This document shows, one piece after another, positions 1 to 5,160 of a DNA stretch of 5,160 nt. Under the pieces are notes generated by a model. That model was not told the origin of the DNA and ran no database searches. It saw only the letters and a program-made list of their open reading frames with translations. Position 1 is the stretch's first letter. Every line of letters begins with the position of its first letter. The DNA is taken from NCBI GenBank assembly GCA_027371515.1, contig DAHXMX010000065.1, positions 1 through 5,160 on the forward strand. Reading direction: 5' to 3'. Position numbers and translations under genes: made by a program. This DNA is from Neisseriaceae bacterium. GTDB lineage: Bacteria > Pseudomonadota > Gammaproteobacteria > Burkholderiales > UBA11063.

Positions 1-77
1 ATGCATATTATTTTACACAAGCAGAAAATGGATTATATGTAAGACAGGCACTTCTTGATATTTTATTTAGCATTTAA
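1..77 (+). CDS. pyrB: Aspartate carbamoyltransferase catalytic chain, C-terminal fragment (runs off left edge)
   Basis: Partial gene: only the final 24 whole codons (from base 3) and the TAA stop at 75-77 lie in the window. The peptide AYYFTQAENGLYVRQALLD is very close to the C-terminal helix of PyrB; from memory, E. coli has AWYFQQAGNGIFARQALLA and the ATCase domain of human CAD has AAYFRQAENGMYIRMALLA. The enzyme condenses carbamoyl phosphate with L-aspartate to N-carbamoyl-L-aspartate, the committed cytosolic step of pyrimidine synthesis. The active site is outside the window and cannot be judged. The identification is strengthened by pyrI starting 10 bases after the stop, the usual pyrBI order. 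The carbamoyl phosphate it uses is made by the convergent carAB genes. Confidence 0.87.
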   Translation, partial: AYYFTQAENGLYVRQALLDILFSI

Positions 78-80
78 GGA
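76..80 (+). promoter_or_regulatory. Ribosome binding site deciding the pyrI start
   Basis: AAGGA overlaps the pyrB stop codon and sits 7 bases before the ATG at 88. It is only 1 base from the in-frame ATG at 82, and the longer reading frame beginning at 55 lies inside pyrB. The spacing therefore favours 88 as the pyrI start. Confidence 0.7.
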
Positions 81-87
81 TATGATT

Positions 88-321
88 ATGTTGAACAAGG
101 TTAATGAACAAAAAAAGCATATAGGATATATTAAAAATGGTATCAATATCGACCATATTCCTCATGGAAATGCTTGGTATGTAATGAAAATATTAAATTT
201 ATTTAATTCAGAAACTCAGACTGGAGTAGGGCTTAATCTACCAAGTAAAAAACTTGGTTTAAAAGATTTAATCAAAATTGAAAATAGAATATTAACTGCT
301 CAGGAGATTGATCTACCATAA
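88..321 (+). CDS. pyrI: Aspartate carbamoyltransferase regulatory chain, truncated; lacks zinc domain (probable pseudogene)
   Basis: The 77-residue product matches the N-terminal allosteric domain of PyrI: IKNGINIDHIP (residues 15-25), GLNLPSKKLGLKDLIKIEN (48-66) and LTAQEID (69-75) follow E. coli PyrI in order. PyrI binds CTP/UTP or ATP and, through a C-terminal Cys4 zinc domain, docks on PyrB trimers to form the dodecameric enzyme. Full-length PyrI is about 150 residues. This copy ends with LP-stop at the equivalent of about residue 75, so the last strands of the allosteric domain, several effector-binding residues and the whole zinc domain are absent. The Asp-His pair of the nucleotide site (D22, H23) and the KDLIK lysines remain. 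The following + strand is antisense carB and shows no cysteine-rich continuation in any frame, so this looks like loss of the 3' half rather than a frameshift. The end overlaps the 3' end of convergent carB by 22 bases. Subunit identity is near certain; function is doubtful. Confidence 0.88.
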   Translation: MLNKVNEQKKHIGYIKNGINIDHIPHGNAWYVMKILNLFNSETQTGVGLNLPSKKLGLKDLIKIENRILTAQEIDLP

Positions 322-3300
322 TAATTTGCTAAACTATCTAATAACATTTCAGCTAATTGAAAATTAGTAATCAATGGAATATGATAATCAATTGCTAAAC
401 GACGAATAGCAAATCCATCAGAATTCTTTGCCGATGAATGAATATCTCGTGGTAAATTAATAATTAAATCTACCATACGATTACTAATAGCATGATGAAT
501 ATTAGGCTCAATTTGTTCCGATATTTTAAAGACACATTTTGATGAAATTCCATTATTGACTAAAAAATCATGCGTACCTTCAGTTGCCACAAAATGCCAA
601 CCATCTTTAAATAATTGAGTAAGTACGGGTAGTAATTTAATTTTAAATCGATCATCAAAACTTAGTAATATAGTTTTGCCTTTTATTTTCTGTCCAGTTG
701 CCAACCACGACATGTAAAAAGTTTCTAGTATATCACGCCCAATACAAGCCACTTCTCCAGTTGAAGACATCTCAACTTGGGCAACAGGATCTGAACCTTT
801 AAATCGATTATAAGAAAATACGGGAGACTTAACACCAACTCGATTAATATCTAATGTATTGTAAGTCTCAGCTATTGTATAATTCAAAAATACACGTGCT
901 ACAATCTGAATTAAATTAGTCCCAGTTACCTTTGAAATAAATGGAAATGAACGAGAAGCACGAACATTACATTCGATTACTTTTAGTTCATTATTTTTAG
1001 CAAGAAACTGCATATTAAATGGACCACTAATGTTAAGTCCAGATACAATTTTATCTGCAATTTCTTTAGCCTTTAATACAGTTTTAATATACAATCTTTC
1101 AGGAGGAAAAATAATAGTAGCATCTCCTGAATGTACTCCTGCATTTTCTACATGCTCACTAATTGCATGAATAATGATTTTACCATTTTGTGCAACACCA
1201 TCAATCTCAAGCTCTTTCGCATTTTCAATAAATTCAGAAATTACTACTGGATGATCTTTTGAAATTAAAAACGCTTCCTTTAAATAATCTTCTAATGTTC
1301 TCTCATCAAATACAACCTTCATAGCAGCACCTGATAATACATACGAAGGTCTAATCAAAACCGGCAAACCAACATTTCTAATAAATTCGCGCGCTTGCTT
1401 TAAATTATCAGCCTTAATCCAACGTGGCTGGTCTATATTTTTATCATTTAATAATTGAGAAAATGTTTCACGATTTTCTGCTTTATCAATATCAATTGGT
1501 GAAGTACCTAATATTGGATAACCTTTATTATATAATGGTAATGCTAAATTATTAGCTGCTTGACCACCAACACTCACACAAACCCCATCTACTTGCTCAA
1601 AATCTAAAATATCTTGCACACGCTCAAAACTTAATGGTTCAAAATATAGTCTGTCTGATTCATCGTAATCAGTTGATACCGTTTCTGGATTTGAATTAAT
1701 AATAATTACTTTTTTATTATTTAACCTAAACTGACGGGCTAAATTAACTGTACACCAATCAAATTCAACCGATGAACCAATCGAATAAGGACCTGAACCA
1801 ATAATACAAATACTATTTTCTGTTCGCACAATATCATCAAAACTTGCATGATAAGATAAATATAAATAATTTGTTTGAGCCTTAAATTCACCTGCCAATG
1901 TATCAATTTGCTTAATTTTAGGGATTACTTTTAGTGATTTTCTCAATTCACGAACTTCATGCTCAGTAGTATTTTTGATTTTAGCAATTGCAATATCAGA
2001 AAAACCTAATTGCTTAGCATATAATAACGTGTCATATGTTAGATCAATATTTACTAAATTACGCGCAAATGTTGCTATATTTTCAATTTGATATAAAAAC
2101 CAACGATCTATGCGCGATAGTTGATATGCATCTTCAACGCCTCCACCGTTATAAAACCAATTAAATAAGGCAAAAATACGTCTATCTGTTGCAAACTCAA
2201 TTTCATGCTTAACATCGTGAATTTGCCAAGGATAATCATATAGTCCAGAGGCACCTATATTTAACATTGTAATTGCTTTTTGTAATGCTTCACAAAAACT
2301 TCTACCAATCCCCATAGCTTCACCAACAGACTTCATTTCTGTGCCTATGGTACGCTCTGCTTGACGTAGTTTATGTGTATCCCAACGTGGAATCTTAACA
2401 ACTACATAATCAAGAGCTGGCTCAAAAAATGCTTTAGTCTTACCAGTTATTTGATTAGATATTTCATATAAATTATAACCAAGGCATAATTTAGCAGCAA
2501 CATAAGCAAGCGGATAACCAGTTGCTTTTGAAGCTAATGCACTTGAACGAGATAAACGTGGATTCATTTCAATAACACGATAATCACCATTTTCAGGATT
2601 TACTGAAAATTGAATATTACATTCACCAATAATATTAAATATTTCAGCACATTTAAGTGCAATATTACGTAATTTTTGATGCTCTTTATTATTTAAAGTT
2701 TGTGCTGGAGCAATTACAATACTCTCACCAGTATGAATACCCATTGGATCTAAGTTTTCCATATTACAAATAGTTAACGAATTGCCATTCATATCCCTTA
2801 CTATTTCATATTCATACTCTTTCCAACCTGTCAAATACTCTTCAATTAAAACTTGTGGAGCGGCTGATAATGCTTGTGATGCCTTATCAATTAATTCGAA
2901 TTCATTATTAATACGGCTCGAGCCAAGTCCTCCCAAAGAAAAACCAGCACGCATCATAAGTGGATAACCAATTTGTTCAGCAAAAGTCTTCGCTTCATCA
3001 ATAGTTACAGCAAGTAAACTAACAGGAGTTTTAATATTATTAGCTTGTAATGTATCACGAAATAAACCACGATCTTCAGTTCTATCAATTGTATCAACTG
3101 ATGAACCTAAAACACGTACATTATATTGCGCTAAAATACCTAGCTTGAATAACTCTAAACCTAAATTTAGTGCAGTTTGTCCACCGAAGCCAAGTGCAAT
3201 AGCATTTATTTTTTCTTTTTCAATAATTTGTATTACATACTCTACTTCAAGCGGTACAAAATAAATCTCATCAGCTAACGCTGTATCGGTTTGAACTGTT

Positions 3301-3443
3301 GCAATATTAGGATTAACTAGTATTGTTTTATGACCTTCTTGTTTAAAAGCTTTAATGGCCTGTGAACCAGAATAATCAAATTCCCCAGCTTGACCAACTC
3401 TTAATCCACCAGAACCTAATATCAATATATTTTCTTTTATCAT
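300..3443 (-). CDS. carB: Carbamoyl-phosphate synthase large subunit
   Basis: The 1047-residue cytosolic protein makes carbamoyl phosphate from bicarbonate, ammonia channelled from CarA, and two ATP, feeding pyrimidine and arginine synthesis. The two halves are duplicated ATP-grasp synthetase units. The carboxyphosphate half (about 1-390) starts with the ILGSGG...VGQAGEFDYSG loop (8-26) and has the metal-binding IEMNPRLSRSSALASKATG (291-309). An oligomerization domain follows (about 400-530). The carbamoyl-phosphate half (about 543-915) has SGPYSIGSSVEFD (550-562), RPSYVLSG (698-705) and IECNVRASRSFPFISKVTG (823-841). The C-terminal MGS-like allosteric domain (about 920-1047) has ATEGTHDFL (953-961), INLPR (995-999) and IRRLAIDYHIPLITN (1013-1027). 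Details such as SGGLRVGQAGEF, VGGQAANNLALPL and SEHVENAGVHSGDAT resemble Bacteroidetes CarB and eukaryotic CAD more than E. coli CarB (remembered sequences, not searched). Its ATG overlaps the carA stop as ATGA. The last four residues (RSIS) and stop read antisense to conserved pyrI codons, so a short native tail may be missing. All core motifs look intact. Confidence 0.98.
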   Translation of the reverse strand: MIKENILILGSGGLRVGQAGEFDYSGSQAIKAFKQEGHKTILVNPNIATVQTDTALADEIYFVPLEVEYVIQIIEKEKINAIALGFGGQTALNLGLELFKLGILAQYNVRVLGSSVDTIDRTEDRGLFRDTLQANNIKTPVSLLAVTIDEAKTFAEQIGYPLMMRAGFSLGGLGSSRINNEFELIDKASQALSAAPQVLIEEYLTGWKEYEYEIVRDMNGNSLTICNMENLDPMGIHTGESIVIAPAQTLNNKEHQKLRNIALKCAEIFNIIGECNIQFSVNPENGDYRVIEMNPRLSRSSALASKATGYPLAYVAAKLCLGYNLYEISNQITGKTKAFFEPALDYVVVKIPRWDTHKLRQAERTIGTEMKSVGEAMGIGRSFCEALQKAITMLNIGASGLYDYPWQIHDVKHEIEFATDRRIFALFNWFYNGGGVEDAYQLSRIDRWFLYQIENIATFARNLVNIDLTYDTLLYAKQLGFSDIAIAKIKNTTEHEVRELRKSLKVIPKIKQIDTLAGEFKAQTNYLYLSYHASFDDIVRTENSICIIGSGPYSIGSSVEFDWCTVNLARQFRLNNKKVIIINSNPETVSTDYDESDRLYFEPLSFERVQDILDFEQVDGVCVSVGGQAANNLALPLYNKGYPILGTSPIDIDKAENRETFSQLLNDKNIDQPRWIKADNLKQAREFIRNVGLPVLIRPSYVLSGAAMKVVFDERTLEDYLKEAFLISKDHPVVISEFIENAKELEIDGVAQNGKIIIHAISEHVENAGVHSGDATIIFPPERLYIKTVLKAKEIADKIVSGLNISGPFNMQFLAKNNELKVIECNVRASRSFPFISKVTGTNLIQIVARVFLNYTIAETYNTLDINRVGVKSPVFSYNRFKGSDPVAQVEMSSTGEVACIGRDILETFYMSWLATGQKIKGKTILLSFDDRFKIKLLPVLTQLFKDGWHFVATEGTHDFLVNNGISSKCVFKISEQIEPNIHHAISNRMVDLIINLPRDIHSSAKNSDGFAIRRLAIDYHIPLITNFQLAEMLLDSLANYYGRSIS

Positions 3444-4516
3444 TTAGTTAATCCTTGTGATAATAAACTTATAAATTCTTCAAAAAAGAAAAAAGTATCT
3501 TCTGGACCAGGAGATGCTTCTGGATGAAACTGTACTGCACTAAAAGGTTTATTTTTATGCTTAATTCCAGCAACAGTATTATCATTTAAATTTCTATAAC
3601 TAACTATCCAATCATTAGGCAATGTAGTATCATCAACCGCATAACCATGATTTTGACTAGTTAAATAACATTTGTTTGTTTCAATATTAATACATGGTTG
3701 ATTTTGTCCACGGTGTCCAAATTTAAGTTTATAAGTATTAGCCCCAACCGCTAATGACATTAATTGTGAACCTAAACATATACCATATACAGGTTTAACA
3801 TCTGATAAAACCTTTTTTAGTACACTGATAGTTTTAACACATAATTTAGGATCACCAGGGCCATTAGATAAAAACACACCATCATAATCTAATTCAGTAT
3901 AATCATAATCATAAGGTACTACAGTAACTGTAGTATCAAACTTTAATAAATTATTTAAAATATTAGATTTAGAACCACAGTCTACTAAAATTATTTTATA
4001 TCTACCAACACCGTATGTGGTAATTACTTTTGGACTAACTTTACTTACCCAATCAATAGTTGTAAAATCTTCAAAATCTGTAGGAGATGGTGAATTAATA
4101 TTCATAATCGCACCCTGAATAACACCATGATTACGAATCACTTTAGTTAATTCACGTGTATCGATACCCCATATAATTGGTATCTTATGCTCATATAACC
4201 ATTCTAAAAATGTTTTATTTGATGAATAATGAGCTGGTGGTTTATCATATACCGTTTGACAAATCACTCCCTTAACATGAATTGTATTTGATTCAAAAGA
4301 TTCGCCATTACCAACTCCATAATTACCTAAAATAGGAAAAGTAAATGTCAATATCTGCCCACTATACGATGGGTCAGTTAAGGTTTCTTCATATCCAGTC
4401 ATACCGGTATTAAATACAACTTCGCCAAAAGTAGTATGTGTTTGCCAACTAGGTGAATAACCATAAAACTCTTGATTATTAGCCAATACCAACTTTGATT
4501 TAATTAACTTATCCAT
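3440..4516 (-). CDS. carA: Carbamoyl-phosphate synthase small (glutamine amidotransferase) subunit
   Basis: The 358-residue subunit hydrolyses glutamine and passes ammonia through a tunnel to CarB. Numbering from the ATG at 4516, the N-terminal CPSase domain shows GEVVFNTGMTGYEETLTDPSYSG (31-53, hallmark), FPILGNYGV (60-68) and WGIDTRELTKVIRNHG (116-131). The class I glutaminase domain shows LSNGPGDP (216-223), VYGICLGSQ (243-251) with nucleophile C247, TSQNHGYAV (286-294), and VQFHPEA (328-334) with triad residues H331 and E333. The usual His of GxCxGHQ is Ser here; Bacteroidetes CarA (from memory) can have Asn at this place, so activity is still likely. Length is close to the normal 360-380. 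Two starts are possible: ATG 4525 (adds MIG) and ATG 4516 (MDKLIKSKLVL). I prefer 4516 because the extra codons belong to the upstream truncated gene. Neither has a good SD, so initiation is probably coupled to the upstream frame, whose TAA (4509-4511) overlaps the carA start by 8 bases. Confidence 0.96.
   Translation of the reverse strand: MDKLIKSKLVLANNQEFYGYSPSWQTHTTFGEVVFNTGMTGYEETLTDPSYSGQILTFTFPILGNYGVGNGESFESNTIHVKGVICQTVYDKPPAHYSSNKTFLEWLYEHKIPIIWGIDTRELTKVIRNHGVIQGAIMNINSPSPTDFEDFTTIDWVSKVSPKVITTYGVGRYKIILVDCGSKSNILNNLLKFDTTVTVVPYDYDYTELDYDGVFLSNGPGDPKLCVKTISVLKKVLSDVKPVYGICLGSQLMSLAVGANTYKLKFGHRGQNQPCINIETNKCYLTSQNHGYAVDDTTLPNDWIVSYRNLNDNTVAGIKHKNKPFSAVQFHPEASPGPEDTFFFFEEFISLLSQGLTK
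3452..3456 (-). promoter_or_regulatory. Ribosome binding site of carB inside carA
   Basis: AAGGA lies in the last codons of carA, 8 bases before the carB ATG (3441-3443). The ATG shares bases with the carA TGA (3440-3442). The site and the 4-base overlap support the carB start and translational coupling, which keeps the two subunits near 1:1. Confidence 0.75.
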
Positions 4517-4667
4517 CCCAATCATTATTATCTATACTACCAACAGTTATATATTGATTAACATTTGTAGCATTTCTTAGACAAATATATGTCGCCAAAC
4601 TACTAACAGCATAAGCATTTGTAGCAACAACACCAGTAAAAGTCATTAAATAAATTAGTTTTTTCAT
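4509..4667 (-). CDS. Short secreted peptide; likely 5' remnant of a DWDG-type secreted-protein gene
   Basis: The 52-residue product starts at the ATG at 4667, chosen because GAGGA lies 7 bases upstream; an in-frame ATG further up lacks this. Residues 1-20 are a classic Sec signal peptide: MKK, then the hydrophobic LIYLMTFTGVVA, with a probable cut after AYA. The 32-residue mature part has one Cys (YICLRNATN) and ends in DNNDWDG-stop. The last seven sense codons resemble the DNA at the right edge (5140-5160), where a related gene reads NNYDWDG and continues for 92 more residues (19 of 21 bases match). Here the match stops exactly where the TAA and carA begin, so I infer a gene cut short by rearrangement. 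A single unpaired Cys fits a fragment. It may now act mainly as a translated leader coupled to carA. No named family is recognised. Confidence 0.6.
   Translation of the reverse strand: MKKLIYLMTFTGVVATNAYAVSSLATYICLRNATNVNQYITVGSIDNNDWDG
4512..4532 (-). repeat. 21-base segment repeated at the right edge (copy 1; junction with carA)
   Basis: The codons for DNNDWDG at the end of the short frame match 19 of 21 bases of copy 2 at 5140-5160, in the same orientation and reading frame; the last 14 bases are identical. The match ends at base 4512, where carA sequence takes over. This marks the apparent recombination point. The window edge hides how far the similarity continues upstream in copy 2. 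Confidence 0.6.
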
Positions 4668-4674
4668 AATAAAA

Positions 4675-4679
4675 TCCTC
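4675..4679 (-). promoter_or_regulatory. Ribosome binding site of the short secreted frame
   Basis: GAGGA, 7 bases before the ATG at 4667, is the strongest Shine-Dalgarno site upstream of carA. It probably supplies ribosomes for both the short frame and, by coupling, carA. Confidence 0.7.
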
Positions 4680-4720
4680 ATTAAAATTCACCTTACATAC
4701 CGCAATTAACATCATACAAC

Positions 4721-4736
4721 TAATAATTAATTATTA
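4721..4736. repeat. 16-bp perfect AT palindrome just after the predicted transcription start
   Basis: TAATAATTAATTATTA reads the same on both strands and falls about 6-21 bases into the predicted transcript. It could be an operator or a weak hairpin. Because it is entirely A and T in AT-rich DNA, chance is a fair explanation. Confidence 0.3.
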
Positions 4737-4749
4737 ACTACGTAAGCAT

Positions 4750-4779
4750 ATTATAATTTAACAAGTAATAATTTGTCAA
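4750..4779 (-). promoter_or_regulatory. Consensus sigma-70-type promoter for the short frame and carAB
   Basis: On the minus strand TTGACA (4779-4774) is followed after 18 bases by TATAAT (4755-4750). Both hexamers match the consensus exactly and the spacer is within the accepted range. Transcription should start near 4742-4744, leaving a leader of about 75 bases before the ATG at 4667. No comparable promoter was seen directly in front of carA, so this is the likely carAB promoter. The surrounding DNA is very AT-rich, which favours chance -10 matches, but a paired exact -35 is not expected often. Confidence 0.72.
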
Positions 4780-4800
4780 TATAATAGTAGCGACAAATTA
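4769..4800. repeat. Perfect 9-bp inverted repeat over the -35 box (possible operator)
   Basis: TAATTTGTC at 4769-4777 is exactly complementary to GACAAATTA at 4792-4800, with 14 bases between. The arm nearer the gene shares GACA with the -35 hexamer, so a protein bound to the dyad would contact or occlude RNA polymerase. The arms include GTC/GAC and so are not purely AT. The regulator is unknown; no box of a familiar repressor is recognised. Confidence 0.5.
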
Positions 4801-4860
4801 AAATCATCAAATATAATTTAATGCTTTTAATAGCTTATTAATTATTATAATATATTATTT

Positions 4861-5160
4861 TTAATAAACAATATCAAATCCTGAGCAAATTTTTTCATCG
4901 TAACTATAATTACGACATAACCCATTATTATAACTAAGTTTATTGCTATGAAGATGTGACCAAGTATAAGTGCCGTTAGAATAGTGTCCACTCATTCTTA
5001 TATCTATACCATTGATATAAAAATCAAATAATCTGTGATTATCATCGCCGAATATATCATAACTAACTTCTTCACGCTGACAATCAATTTGACCAGGTGC
5101 AAGAGTTACATTATTAAAGTTATGATCAGGTCTGCTATCTCCATCCCAATCATAATTATT
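4861..5160 (-). CDS. Secreted-type protein of unknown function, C-terminal part (runs off right edge)
   Basis: An open frame with no internal stop covers 99 residues to TAA at 4861-4863; the 5' end is outside the window. It begins NNYDWDGDSRPDHNFNN, continues with LAPGQIDCQREEVSYDIFG and FYINGIDIRMSG, and ends CRNYSYDEKICSGFDIVY. It is rich in Asn, Asp, Tyr and Ser, with three cysteines (IDC, GLC, KIC). A fourth is possible upstream, since the related short frame has YIC near its mature N-terminus; this pattern suits disulphide bonds in the periplasm or outside. If it resembles the short frame, it starts with a Sec signal peptide about 45-50 residues before this point, for a total near 145 residues. 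No catalytic motif or named family is recognised. Amino-acid make-up and shared DWDG DNA support a real gene. Confidence 0.72.
   Translation of the reverse strand, partial: NNYDWDGDSRPDHNFNNVTLAPGQIDCQREEVSYDIFGDDNHRLFDFYINGIDIRMSGHYSNGTYTWSHLHSNKLSYNNGLCRNYSYDEKICSGFDIVY
5140..5160 (-). repeat. 21-base segment repeated at the carA junction (copy 2)
   Basis: This segment encodes NNYDWDG in the right-edge gene and matches copy 1 at 4512-4532 in 19 of 21 bases. Here the reading frame continues with DSRPDHNF rather than stopping, so this copy appears to be the intact version. Confidence 0.6.

Larger units (their letters stand above)
4668..4860. other. 193-base AT-rich intergenic control region
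   Basis: This lies between the stop of the right-edge gene and the start of the short frame. It holds the RBS, the promoter, the inverted repeat and the 16-bp palindrome listed separately. A 12-bp AT palindrome at 4847-4858 follows the right-edge gene but is not followed by a T run on the minus strand. No convincing intrinsic terminator or RNA gene was found. Confidence 0.6.

Noticed and set aside
55..87. Longer pyrI reading frame starting with TTG at 55 or ATG at 82
   Set aside because: The extra codons overlap the pyrB C-terminus, and the AAGGA at 76-80 is correctly spaced only for the ATG at 88.
322..420. Frameshifted continuation of pyrI with the zinc domain
   Set aside because: The + strand here contains no cysteine-cluster coding in any frame; it is the antisense of the CarB MGS domain.
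2782..2967. 61-codon open frame on the + strand
   Set aside because: It is fully antisense to conserved CarB codons, has no RBS and no recognisable protein features; it is a shadow of carB.
4677..4695. Possible ArgR box upstream of carAB (TGAATTTTAA on the minus strand)
   Set aside because: Only one half-site fits; the second half does not match ATTCA, and such AT-rich half-sites are frequent by chance.
4668..4715. N-terminal extension of the short secreted frame to 4715
   Set aside because: It would place 16 extra residues, including acidic ones, in front of the signal peptide and would ignore the well-placed GAGGA before 4667.
4840..4860. AT palindrome after the right-edge gene as an intrinsic terminator
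   Set aside because: The stem has no G or C and is not followed by a T run on the minus strand.

Overview
The window is strongly AT-rich bacterial DNA holding a cluster for the first two steps of pyrimidine synthesis. The right part also contains pieces of a small secreted-protein family. A consensus-like sigma-70 promoter, good Shine-Dalgarno sites and an E. coli-style pyrB-pyrI pair point to a low-GC proteobacterium, most likely a gammaproteobacterium. That placement is an inference; no rRNA or other marker is present to confirm it.

Layout. Bases 1-77 (+) are the last codons of pyrB (aspartate carbamoyltransferase catalytic chain). Bases 88-321 (+) are pyrI (regulatory chain), cut off before its zinc domain. 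Convergent to it, carB (300-3443, -) and carA (3440-4516, -) form a tight operon with an ATGA overlap. They encode the large and small subunits of glutamine-dependent carbamoyl-phosphate synthetase. The carA start lies inside the last codons of a 52-residue reading frame (4509-4667, -) that looks like the beheaded 5' end of a secreted-protein gene. That frame has its own ribosome binding site and a near-perfect promoter (4750-4779) with an inverted repeat over the -35 box. Bases 4861-5160 (-) are the 3' part of a second, apparently related secreted-protein gene that runs off the right edge.

How it fits together. CarAB makes carbamoyl phosphate from glutamine, bicarbonate and ATP. PyrB joins it to aspartate, and PyrI would normally give CTP/ATP control. 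Here PyrI lacks the zinc domain that docks on PyrB, so PyrB is probably not under classical PyrI control.

Most notable observation. Both ends of carAB are abrupt junctions: carB's stop codon lies in antisense pyrI sequence, and carA's start lies in a truncated secreted-protein gene. The missing 3' parts of those two host genes are not on the opposite sides. This suggests that a carAB block replaced a segment between pyrI and the secreted-protein locus. The block would then have taken over the promoter, RBS and translation of the truncated gene. CarB also resembles the Bacteroidetes/eukaryotic CAD type more than the E. coli type, which fits lateral acquisition. No CRISPR array, tRNA, rRNA, IS element or clear intrinsic terminator was seen.
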